A stretch of 5,736 nt of DNA from Clostridiales bacterium (GTDB taxonomy: Bacteria > Bacillota > Clostridia > Oscillospirales > Oscillospiraceae), in assembly GCA_020861055.1 (NCBI GenBank), contig JAJBTD010000008.1, positions 1-5,736 of the forward strand. Direction: 5' to 3'. This document shows, piece after piece, positions 1-5,375 of the stretch; positions within the stretch are counted from its first letter, which is position 1; each line of letters begins with the position of its first letter. The translations under genes were made by a program, and so were the position numbers. Below the pieces are notes generated by a model. The model had not been told where the DNA came from and ran no database searches. It was given only the letters and a program-made list of their open reading frames with translations.

Positions 1-1193
1 CGCTCCGCTGAGCCGGTGAGCCGGGAAATCACCTCCGCCAGCGCCGGAAAACATGCCACCTTCTGGTCGTCCTGGGTCAGGTCGTACTTTCCCTTTACTT
101 GAAGTAAGCGGAACTCCACATGGTTTTCCGAGCCGTCGATGAGCTTCTGGAAGGCTGCCGGCCCGTATTTTTTGATGAACTCGTCCGGGTCCTTCGCCCC
201 AGTGACCTTGAGCACCTTCACCCGGATGCCCGTCTTGTCCAGCAGCTGAATCGCCCGCTGGGCGGCGTTCACTCCGGCGCTGTCGCTGTCGTAGGAGATC
301 ACTACCTCCTGGGTACGCTGCGCGATCATCCGGGCGTGGTCGGGGGTCAGGGACGTGCCCAGAGAGGCCACCGCGCAGTCAAAGCCCGCCTGGTGGAGCG
401 CGATGGTGTCCATATACCCCTCGGTGAGGATAATGCGGCCCTGCTTGCTCTTTCGGGCCAGGTTCAGGGCAAAGAGGTTTTTGCTCTTGTTATAGATCAT
501 GGTGTCCGGGGAGTTGAGGTATTTCGGCGTGCCGTTGTCCAGCACACGGCCCCCAAAGCCGATGACGTTCCCCCGCAGGTCGATAATGGGGAACATCACC
601 CGGCCCCGGAACCGGTCGTAGAGACGGCCCTTGTCGTTCTTCACCACCAGACCGGCGTCCAGCAGCTCCTGTTTGCTGTAGCCCTTTTCCGTCATGGTCT
701 GAATCAGCATATCCCACCGGTCATAGGAATAGCCCAGGCCGAAGTTCACGATCGTCCGTTTGGAGAGGCCCCGGTTGGTGAAATACTCCAGCGCAAACCG
801 GTTTTCCGGATCCAGCAGATTTTGGTGGAACCATCGGGCGCCCTCCCGATTCAGCTGGTAGAGGCGTTCCCGTTTTTTTCGGTTGTCGCCGCTCCCCTGA
901 CTTTCCGGGACGGTCATGCCCGCCCGCTGGGCCAGGATGCCCACAGCGTCCGGGAAGCCCACGCCCTCCACTTCCATGGTGAACTGGACGGCTCCCCCGC
1001 CCTTGTGGCAGCCGAAGCAGTAGTACATCTGCCGCTCCGGGGAGACAGAAAAGGAGGGTGTCTTTTCGCTGTGGAAGGGACACAGGCCCCAGTAGCGATT
1101 TCCCTTTTTGGTCAGCGTCACATAACTGGAAATCAAATCCACGATATCTGTTCTGGCATTCAGCTCCTCCAGGAAGCTCTCCGGAATTGGCAC
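1..1193 (-). CDS. dnaG: DNA primase DnaG, partial (C-terminus beyond left edge)
   Basis: DnaG synthesises the short RNA primers that start leading-strand and Okazaki-fragment synthesis, working with the replicative helicase at the fork. The 397 complete residues here start MPIPESFLEELNARTDIVDL. The N-terminal CHC2 zinc finger has ligands C38, H41, C59 and C62. The RNA-polymerase core follows, with RFRGRVMFPI at 194-203 and the Toprim metal-binding residues E258 (in EGYMD), D302 and D304 (in YDSDSAG), then D335 and D337 (in KDPDEF). All expected catalytic acidic residues are present. The start is GTG at 1193: a TGA stop lies three codons upstream in the same frame, and a GGAGGTGA Shine-Dalgarno sits just before it. 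Family members are about 580-600 residues, so roughly the last third, including the helicase-binding domain, is off the left edge. It lies 98 bases downstream of dgt, a usual Firmicutes order. No frameshift is seen. Identification is secure. Confidence 0.97.
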   Translation of the reverse strand, partial: MPIPESFLEELNARTDIVDLISSYVTLTKKGNRYWGLCPFHSEKTPSFSVSPERQMYYCFGCHKGGGAVQFTMEVEGVGFPDAVGILAQRAGMTVPESQGSGDNRKKRERLYQLNREGARWFHQNLLDPENRFALEYFTNRGLSKRTIVNFGLGYSYDRWDMLIQTMTEKGYSKQELLDAGLVVKNDKGRLYDRFRGRVMFPIIDLRGNVIGFGGRVLDNGTPKYLNSPDTMIYNKSKNLFALNLARKSKQGRIILTEGYMDTIALHQAGFDCAVASLGTSLTPDHARMIAQRTQEVVISYDSDSAGVNAAQRAIQLLDKTGIRVKVLKVTGAKDPDEFIKKYGPAAFQKLIDGSENHVEFRLLQVKGKYDLTQDDQKVACFPALAEVISRLTGSAE

Positions 1194-1200
1194 GGCACTT

Positions 1201-1208
1201 CACCTCCG
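1201..1208 (-). promoter_or_regulatory. dnaG ribosome binding site (fixes GTG start)
   Basis: The minus strand reads GGAGGTGA from 1207 down to 1200, a near-complete match to the anti-Shine-Dalgarno, followed by six bases and then GTG at 1193. Another GTG at 1198 is in a different frame and too close to the site. This spacing, with the in-frame stop just upstream, makes GTG at 1193 the dnaG start. Confidence 0.85.
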
Positions 1209-1260
1209 CTTCTGTCGCCCTTTGACACCAAATTTCCCATAGGATATCCCTTTTTACCCT

Positions 1261-1288
1261 GCTCTATCCGAAAAAAGGCGGAAAGAGC
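1261..1288 (-). other. Hairpin in the dgt-dnaG gap, U6 in the loop
   Basis: On the minus strand, GCTCT pairs with AGAGC and, after a T/T mismatch, TCCG pairs with CGGA around the loop CCTTTTTT. The U-tract is in the loop rather than after the stem, so this fold is not a classical intrinsic terminator. An alternative fold pairs AAAGGC at the dgt 3' end (about 1306-1311) with GCCTTT (about 1273-1278), which would place the U6 tract in terminator position but needs a long loop. The two folds exclude one another. It may reduce read-through from dgt into dnaG, or do nothing. The rest of the 98-base gap contains no convincing promoter; an 8-bp palindrome GGATATCC is near 1242-1249. Confidence 0.3.
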
Positions 1289-1291
1289 CGT

Positions 1292-2296
1292 TCACTTCAC
1301 CGTCCATGCCTTTGGAATAAAAAGCTCTCCGTATTTTTCCACCGCATAGGTATCGGTCATTCCGGCGATATAGTCGCAGACCGCCCGTTCCGTCCCCTCC
1401 CGGTAACGGATGTCCTGGAAATCCGCCGGGAGCAGATCCGGATTTTGCACATAGGCCTCGAACATCCGCCGGAGCATCTCCTGGGCCTTGCCCTCCTCCC
1501 CTTTTGCCTGGGGATTGCGGTAAACCATCTCGAACAGAAATTCCCGCAGCTCGTTCATGGCCGCCCCGATCTCCGGGGACTGGCGAATGGCGTCTCCCTC
1601 CTGACTGGAGCGGATGACATCCTTGACCAGCGTGTCGATCCGCTGACTCTTGTTGAAGCCCAAAATCTCCCGCAGATGGATGGGGATATCCAGGGGATAA
1701 ATGATGCCGCCCCGCATGGCGTCGTCGATATCGTGGTTGATGTAGGCGATCCGGTCAGCGAACCAGAGGATCTGGCCCTCCAGCGTCTCCGCCTTGTCGC
1801 TGCCCGTATGACAGAGAATACCCCGCCGGACCTCATAGGTCAGGTTGAGGCCGTCCCCTTCCTTCTCCAGCTTGTCCACCACCCGAAGGGACTGGACATT
1901 GTGCCGAAAGCCGCCGGGCATGATCTCGTCGAGTACCCGCTCCCCGGCGTGTCCAAAGGGGGGATGCCCCAGGTCGTGGCCCAGACCCGCCGCTTCCGCC
2001 AGGGCCGCGTTTACGCCCAGGCCCCAGGCGATGGGCCTGGCACTGCGGGTGACCTCCAGCGTGTGGGTCATCCGGGTGCGGTAGTGGTCCCCCTCCGGCT
2101 GGAGAAAGACCTGTGTCTTCCGCTTGAGTCTGCGGAACGCCTTGCAGTGAACAATGCGGTCTACGTCCCGTTGGAAACAGGTGCGCACGTCACACGGCTC
2201 CTCCGGACGCTGACGGCCCTTGGAATCTACGCTTTTGCAGGCCCTGGGCGACAACAGCAACGCCTCCGCCTGTTCTGTGCGTGCTCTGGGCAGCAT
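1292..2296 (-). CDS. dgt: dGTPase-family HD phosphohydrolase
   Basis: Members of this family hydrolyse dGTP, or several dNTPs, to the deoxynucleoside and tripolyphosphate, and so help set the dNTP pool. The protein is 334 residues in the cytoplasm. The HD-domain metal ligands are visible: H78 (in MTHTLEV), H107-D108 (in GHDLGHPPFGHAGE) and D181 (in FADRIAYINHDIDDA). Other family marks are SKGRQRPEEPCDVRTCFQRD (25-44), RRLKRKTQVF (55-64), PEGDHYRTR (67-75) and HNVQSLRVVD (132-141). The ATG at 2296 is chosen because GGAGGG lies eight bases upstream and the protein then starts like its relatives; an in-frame ATG at 2329 would add 11 residues but has no ribosome binding site. It precedes dnaG by 98 bases. 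Its leader carries a long hairpin. Family membership is secure, but the preferred nucleotide cannot be read from sequence, so the symbol dgt is by family. Confidence 0.93.
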   Translation of the reverse strand: MLPRARTEQAEALLLSPRACKSVDSKGRQRPEEPCDVRTCFQRDVDRIVHCKAFRRLKRKTQVFLQPEGDHYRTRMTHTLEVTRSARPIAWGLGVNAALAEAAGLGHDLGHPPFGHAGERVLDEIMPGGFRHNVQSLRVVDKLEKEGDGLNLTYEVRRGILCHTGSDKAETLEGQILWFADRIAYINHDIDDAMRGGIIYPLDIPIHLREILGFNKSQRIDTLVKDVIRSSQEGDAIRQSPEIGAAMNELREFLFEMVYRNPQAKGEEGKAQEMLRRMFEAYVQNPDLLPADFQDIRYREGTERAVCDYIAGMTDTYAVEKYGELFIPKAWTVK

Positions 2297-2304
2297 CCGA
2301 TCAT

Positions 2305-2314
2305 CCCTCCTCCT
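2305..2314 (-). promoter_or_regulatory. dgt ribosome binding site (fixes start at 2296)
   Basis: The minus strand reads AGGAGGAGGG from 2314 to 2305, two overlapping Shine-Dalgarno matches, with eight bases before ATG at 2296. An ATG at 2304 directly abuts the site and is out of frame. The in-frame ATG at 2329 lies upstream of the site and is therefore an unlikely start. Confidence 0.8.
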
Positions 2315-2329
2315 GGCGCAGCCAATCAT

Positions 2330-2377
2330 CAGAAAAGCGCAGAGCGCCTGATTCGGGCAAGCCTCTGCACCTTTCCG
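2330..2377 (-). other. Long hairpin in the dgt leader, attenuator/terminator candidate
   Basis: As minus-strand RNA, 2377-2358 pairs with 2350-2330: 20 base pairs with one bulged base (G from 2345), a seven-base loop (2357-2351) and four G-U pairs. The strongest part is GCAGAG (2368-2363) with CTCTGC (2344-2339). The downstream arm continues as GCUUUUCUG, so the core resembles an intrinsic terminator with a short U-tract whose U residues can also pair with AAA at 2374-2372. The G-U pairs become C/A mismatches on the other strand, so the fold is much better in the direction of dgt transcription. It ends 15 bases before the dgt Shine-Dalgarno. It may terminate upstream transcripts, attenuate dgt, or protect the mRNA 5' end. 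The fold was done by eye. Confidence 0.55.
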
Positions 2378-2380
2378 GTC

Positions 2381-2386
2381 ATTTTA
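2381..2386 (-). promoter_or_regulatory. Weak -10-like box upstream of dgt
   Basis: The minus strand reads TAAAAT from 2386 to 2381, five of six matches to TATAAT, inside an AT-rich patch (TATATCTAAAAT). No good -35 hexamer is found 16-18 bases upstream; the sequence there is a T/C-rich run. If used, transcription would start near 2374, so the mRNA would begin almost directly with the leader hairpin. The gap length and AT content make this the likeliest site for an internal promoter, but the evidence is thin. Confidence 0.25.
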
Positions 2387-2425
2387 GATATACGCAAAAG
2401 AAGGGAAAAATCCTGCTTTGAGATG

Positions 2426-2442
2426 AAATTTGGAGCAAATTT
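2426..2442. repeat. 7-bp AT-rich perfect inverted repeat
   Basis: AAATTTG (2426-2432) and CAAATTT (2436-2442) are perfect reverse complements separated by GAG. It lies 22 bases beyond the stop of the phosphatase-GNAT gene, in the gap before dgt, and stands out against the GC-rich surroundings. As RNA it is a weak AU hairpin and no U-tract follows directly, so a terminator is not well supported. A small operator is possible, but nothing else in the sequence supports one. Confidence 0.35.
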
Positions 2443-2464
2443 TGTGTGCGGGGCTCTGCACCGC

Positions 2465-3610
2465 TCAGTCGATACGCTTTTCCATCAGCTCCAGAGGCAC
2501 CGCGCTGTCCTCGGCTGCTCCCAGGCTGCGGAAGCCATACTTGAGGTAGAAGTGCATCCCCTGCTCGTTGTCCTCCGAGCAGCGCAGGCGTATCCTGTTC
2601 CGTCCCAGGGGGCGGAAGGTGGCAACCGCCTGTCCCAGCAGCTGGATGCCCAGCCCGTGCTCCCGCGCCTCCGGGGTGACATAGTAGAAATAGATAAATC
2701 CGGCATTGTCCTCCTGATACCGCTCCAGGTCCATCTGAAGCAGCCCGGCGATGTCGTCGCCCCGCATGGCGCAGACAACCGACCAGGGATTTTCTAGAGC
2801 GGAGCGGAGGGCCTGACGGTAAAAGGTCTCCCCGTCGTAGGGCAAACCGGGATGGACACGCTCCCAGGTCTCCCGGCGGAAGCGGTCATAGAGGTCCCGC
2901 TCCCCCACCGGGTCCCAGGGACGATACCACAGATTGGCCGCCGGCTCTGAGACGTTGCCCGCCGTCTTCCACTTCTGGTTGGCCAGGGTGGACAGTTCCG
3001 CAGGCAGGTGAGAGTTGTCGCAGGCAAAGACAACCTTTACCTGATCTCCCTCAATTTCCAGACAGGAGACACCGGTATTGTCACAGCGGGGAATTTTTTG
3101 ATTGATCTCCTCCACCGGATAGCCGTAAAAGACGGACAGCGCGGAGCGGAGAGCGATGTAATGGGTGGAGATGCCGATGGTCTGTCCCGGATGCCGGGCG
3201 GCCAGCTTCAAAATCGTGCTGCTGACCCGGCTGCGCAACTCCTCATAGCTCTCCCCGCCGGGGGCGCGAAAGGTCGGGGAGCAGGTCTGGAAGCCGTCCA
3301 TCCCCTCCGGGTCGGTGCGGCGCACCTCACCCCAGGGCCGGTCCTCCCACTCTCCCAGGTCCATCTCCCGGAGGCCCGTATCCAGCTGGAGGGGCAGTCC
3401 CTTGTGTTCATAGAGCGCCCTGGCAGTCTGGCGGCAGCGGCGCAGGTCGCTGGAATACACAGCGTCCAGGTGGATGGTGCGAAAGCGTTCCTCCAACGCA
3501 GCGACCTGACGGAGTCCGTTCTCCGTCAGGCTGCTGTCATACTGTCCGTGGATGCGGCGGTAGAGGTTGCCCTCCGCCTCCCCGTGGCGGACAATGTAAA
3601 CGGTCGTCAT
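2465..3610 (-). CDS. Histidine phosphatase / GNAT N-acetyltransferase fusion
   Basis: This 381-residue soluble protein joins two enzyme domains. Residues 1 to about 200 are a histidine phosphatase (phosphoglycerate-mutase-like): R8-H9-G10 carries the phospho-acceptor histidine, followed by R58 (in SSDLRRCRQTA), E82 (in LREMDLGEWE) and a second histidine H150 (in ISTHYIALR). A full set of catalytic residues is therefore present. Residues from about 225 are a GNAT acyltransferase, with the acetyl-CoA pyrophosphate loop REHGLG at 316-321 and the late HFYLKYGF at 353-360. ATG at 3610 follows AAGGA at ten bases' distance and gives the canonical N-terminus of the phosphatase family. It lies 58 bases downstream of pyrD with no terminator between, so co-transcription is plausible. 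To my knowledge this two-domain layout occurs in Clostridia under a generic bifunctional name. The substrates of both domains are unknown; a link to pyrimidine metabolism rests only on position. Confidence 0.94.
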   Translation of the reverse strand: MTTVYIVRHGEAEGNLYRRIHGQYDSSLTENGLRQVAALEERFRTIHLDAVYSSDLRRCRQTARALYEHKGLPLQLDTGLREMDLGEWEDRPWGEVRRTDPEGMDGFQTCSPTFRAPGGESYEELRSRVSSTILKLAARHPGQTIGISTHYIALRSALSVFYGYPVEEINQKIPRCDNTGVSCLEIEGDQVKVVFACDNSHLPAELSTLANQKWKTAGNVSEPAANLWYRPWDPVGERDLYDRFRRETWERVHPGLPYDGETFYRQALRSALENPWSVVCAMRGDDIAGLLQMDLERYQEDNAGFIYFYYVTPEAREHGLGIQLLGQAVATFRPLGRNRIRLRCSEDNEQGMHFYLKYGFRSLGAAEDSAVPLELMEKRID

Positions 3611-3626
3611 GGTGATTTGTTCCTTC

Positions 3627-3662
3627 TTCTCTGTTTCTTTCTCTGTTTTTTTCTCTATATCT
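3627..3662 (-). repeat. 12-bp tandem repeat, three copies, purine-rich on coding strand
   Basis: Three adjacent 12-base units fill most of the gap between pyrD and the fusion gene: TTCTCTGTTTCT (3627-3638), TTCTCTGTTTTT (3639-3650) and TTCTCTATATCT (3651-3662) on the plus strand. The first ten bases of the first two units are identical, and TTCTCT recurs in all three. The minus-strand mRNA reads as an unstructured A/G-rich leader, AGAAACAGAGAA-like, running into the AAGGA ribosome binding site. It may keep the start site open or bind ribosomes, or be a chance replication-slippage product. Confidence 0.6.
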
Positions 3663-3668
3663 CTGCCA

Positions 3669-4586
3669 TTACCAGGGTCTTACCCCGCCGGTCAGCTCCG
3701 ACACACGGGCCAGCCCCTGTTCTGCGGCGATTTTTTCCAGGCCGTCCCGGACCTTGAGGGGGGCGTATGGGTCGGCAAAGCAGGCCGTCCCCACCGCCAC
3801 GGCGGAGGCCCCTGCCAGCATGAGCTGGGCTGCGTCCTCCCCTTTGGACACGCCGCCCATCCCCAGGATGGGCAGGTCTACCGCCTGGGCCACCTCCCAG
3901 ACCATGCGCACCGCCACCGGCAGCACCGCAGGCCCGGAGAGTCCCCCGGTGTTCATTTTCAGCACCGGGCGGCGGGTACGCACGTCGATCCGCATGCCCC
4001 GGATGGTGTTGATGAGAGACAGGGCGTCCGCCCCGGCCTCTGCCACCGCACGGGCGATGGCAGTGATGTCGGTGACGTTGGGGGACAGCTTCACCATCAC
4101 CGGCACATCCGAATGGCCCTTGGCCTCCTCCGTCACCTGGGCGGCCATCTCTGGGACCACCCCGTATTGCAGCCCTCCCGCCTTGACATTGGGGCAGGAG
4201 ATGTTCACCTCGATCATGTCCACCCCCGCCTGGGAGAGCTTTTCGCACATGACGCCGTACTCCTCCGGGGTATTGCCGGAGATGTTGGCGATGATTTTCA
4301 CGTCGTGCTCCCGGAGCCAGGGCAGCTCATGAGCGATAAAGCCATCCACACCGGGGTTTTGCAGCCCCACCGAGTTAAGGATGCCCATGGGGGTCTCGGC
4401 AATACGGGGAGGCGGGTTGCCCTCCCTGGGGTGGAGGGTCAGGCCCTTGACGCAGATGCCCCCCAGCTCGCTCAGATCGTAAAACTGCCCGAACTCCCGG
4501 CCAAAGCCGAAGGTGCCGGAGGCCATCACCACCGGGTTTTTCAGGGTCACGCCGGCGAGATCGACGGAGAGGTCCATCTTTTCCAT
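3669..4586 (-). CDS. pyrD: Dihydroorotate dehydrogenase 1B, catalytic subunit
   Basis: This subunit oxidises dihydroorotate to orotate on FMN, the fourth step of de novo pyrimidine synthesis, and passes electrons to PyrK. The protein is 305 residues, normal for a class 1 enzyme, with no membrane-targeting N-terminal helix. In numbering from ATG 4586, visible marks are NPVVMASGTFG near 17-27, the substrate loop around LNSVGLQNPG (70-79), the catalytic-base cysteine C131 in VNISCPNVK (127-135; cysteine marks class 1, serine class 2), NTGGLSGPA (212-220) and the FMN-phosphate loop GMGGV (242-246). The ATG shares its A with the pyrK TGA stop (TGATG), and AGGAGG sits ten bases upstream. A GTG at 4589 would give seven bases of spacing and one more residue, so the exact start has a one-codon ambiguity. 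The adjacent pyrK supports the NAD-dependent 1B type rather than the fumarate-dependent 1A type. Confidence 0.97.
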   Translation of the reverse strand: MEKMDLSVDLAGVTLKNPVVMASGTFGFGREFGQFYDLSELGGICVKGLTLHPREGNPPPRIAETPMGILNSVGLQNPGVDGFIAHELPWLREHDVKIIANISGNTPEEYGVMCEKLSQAGVDMIEVNISCPNVKAGGLQYGVVPEMAAQVTEEAKGHSDVPVMVKLSPNVTDITAIARAVAEAGADALSLINTIRGMRIDVRTRRPVLKMNTGGLSGPAVLPVAVRMVWEVAQAVDLPILGMGGVSKGEDAAQLMLAGASAVAVGTACFADPYAPLKVRDGLEKIAAEQGLARVSELTGGVRPW

Positions 4587-5329
4587 CACCAGTCCACCTC
4601 CTCGGCGTTGAACACAGGGCCGTCCTTGCAGACGTGTTTGTAATGTCCTCCTACGGAGCAGGCGCAGACCAGGCAGGCTCCGACGCCGCAGCCCATCCGC
4701 TCCTCCATGGAGACGAGGCAGAGGGTGTTTCCCTCTTTCGCAGCCCGTGCCACGCTTTTCAGCATGGGCCGGGGACCGCAGGCAAAGACGGCGGCGTAGC
4801 TGTCCTCAGAGAGGGCCTGACGCACCAGGGAATCCACAAATCCGTGAACGCCCAGCGTCCCGTCGTCGCTGGCGATTCTCACCTTTCCACAGACGTCGTT
4901 CAGCTCCTCCAGCAAAATGGCGTTGTCTGCGCTGCGGAAGCCCACACAGGCGTCCGCCTCCTGGCAGCATTTGGCAGCATAGAGCATGGGAGGCACGCCA
5001 ATGCCGCCCCCCACCACCAGAACCTTTCCCTGAGGGATGTCGTAGCCGTGGCCCAGGGGGCCCAGCACATCCAGCGCCTCCCCCGCCGAACGCCGGGAGA
5101 GCCACTGTGTCCCCTCTCCCTTGACCTGGAATACCACGGTCAGCAGAGAGCCCTCCACGTCGCAGACAGAGATGGGGCGGCGGAGCAGCAGGCCCTCGCC
5201 GCACCGGATATTGATAAACTGGCCGGGCCGGGCAGTCCGGGCCATTTCGCCCGCCTCCAGAGTGAGGGAGAACACGTCTCCGGTCAGCTGCCGGAGCGCG
5301 GCGATGGGGCAGAGCTTTGTCATTGGCAT
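4586..5329 (-). CDS. pyrK: Dihydroorotate dehydrogenase 1B, electron-transfer subunit
   Basis: PyrK carries FAD and a [2Fe-2S] cluster and moves electrons from the FMN of PyrD to NAD+; the holoenzyme in studied species is a PyrD2-PyrK2 heterotetramer. The protein is 247 residues from ATG 5329. In order: a flavin-binding barrel with LLLRRPISVCD (47-57), the NAD-binding domain opening with VVGGGIGVPPM (105-115), ACGPRPM (183-189), and the C-terminal cluster cysteines C214, C219, C222 and C234 in a C-x4-C-x2-C-x11-C spacing, with an extra C224. AGGTGA (5339-5334) lies four bases before ATG 5329 and ten before ATG 5323, so either may start translation, a two-residue difference. An in-frame upstream start at 5398 would run into pyrF and is not favoured. 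The gene follows pyrF by 46 bases and overlaps the pyrD start by one base, consistent with coupled, equimolar expression. Confidence 0.96.
   Translation of the reverse strand: MPMTKLCPIAALRQLTGDVFSLTLEAGEMARTARPGQFINIRCGEGLLLRRPISVCDVEGSLLTVVFQVKGEGTQWLSRRSAGEALDVLGPLGHGYDIPQGKVLVVGGGIGVPPMLYAAKCCQEADACVGFRSADNAILLEELNDVCGKVRIASDDGTLGVHGFVDSLVRQALSEDSYAAVFACGPRPMLKSVARAAKEGNTLCLVSMEERMGCGVGACLVCACSVGGHYKHVCKDGPVFNAEEVDW
4597..4602 (-). promoter_or_regulatory. pyrD ribosome binding site inside pyrK 3' end
   Basis: The minus strand reads AGGAGG from 4602 to 4597, within the last codons of pyrK (…EEVDW stop). It is ten bases from ATG 4586 and seven from GTG 4589. With the TGATG stop/start overlap, it indicates translational coupling of pyrK and pyrD. 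Confidence 0.8.
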
Positions 5330-5333
5330 AGGC

Positions 5334-5347
5334 TCACCTGTTCCTTT
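5334..5347 (-). promoter_or_regulatory. pyrK ribosome binding region
   Basis: The minus strand carries AAAGGAA (5347-5341) and then AGGTGA (5339-5334) before two in-frame ATG codons at 5329 and 5323. AGGTGA corresponds to the 3' half of the anti-Shine-Dalgarno complement and suits ATG 5329 slightly better. The 46-base pyrF-pyrK gap holds no terminator or promoter that I can see. Confidence 0.55.
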
Positions 5348-5375
5348 CGTACTAAAAGAGGCAGCGGAAATCGCC

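Noticed and set aside
721..1203. A 160-codon minus-strand frame starting at GTG 1203, upstream of the dnaG start
   Set aside because: It is the dnaG sequence read in another frame; the true frame shows the CHC2 zinc finger and has a better-spaced Shine-Dalgarno.
120..1349. A 409-codon open frame on the plus strand opposite dnaG
   Set aside because: It lies antisense to a fully conserved DnaG with intact motifs. Its translation matches no family I recognise, and long antisense frames are expected in GC-rich genes with biased third positions.
2447..2467. Possible terminator directly after the phosphatase-GNAT stop (GTGC/GCAC or GCGG/CCGC stems)
   Set aside because: Only four base pairs in either fold, with no U-tract following.
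1445..2797. A 450-codon open frame on the plus strand
   Set aside because: It runs antisense across dgt, the whole dgt leader gap and part of the fusion gene, has no recognisable domain, and is explained by codon bias of the minus-strand genes.
3609..4643. A 344-codon plus-strand frame opposite pyrD, starting in the pyrimidine-rich gap
   Set aside because: It is rich in His, Gly and Pro, as expected for the reverse complement of a GC-rich gene, has no family resemblance, and overlaps all of pyrD.
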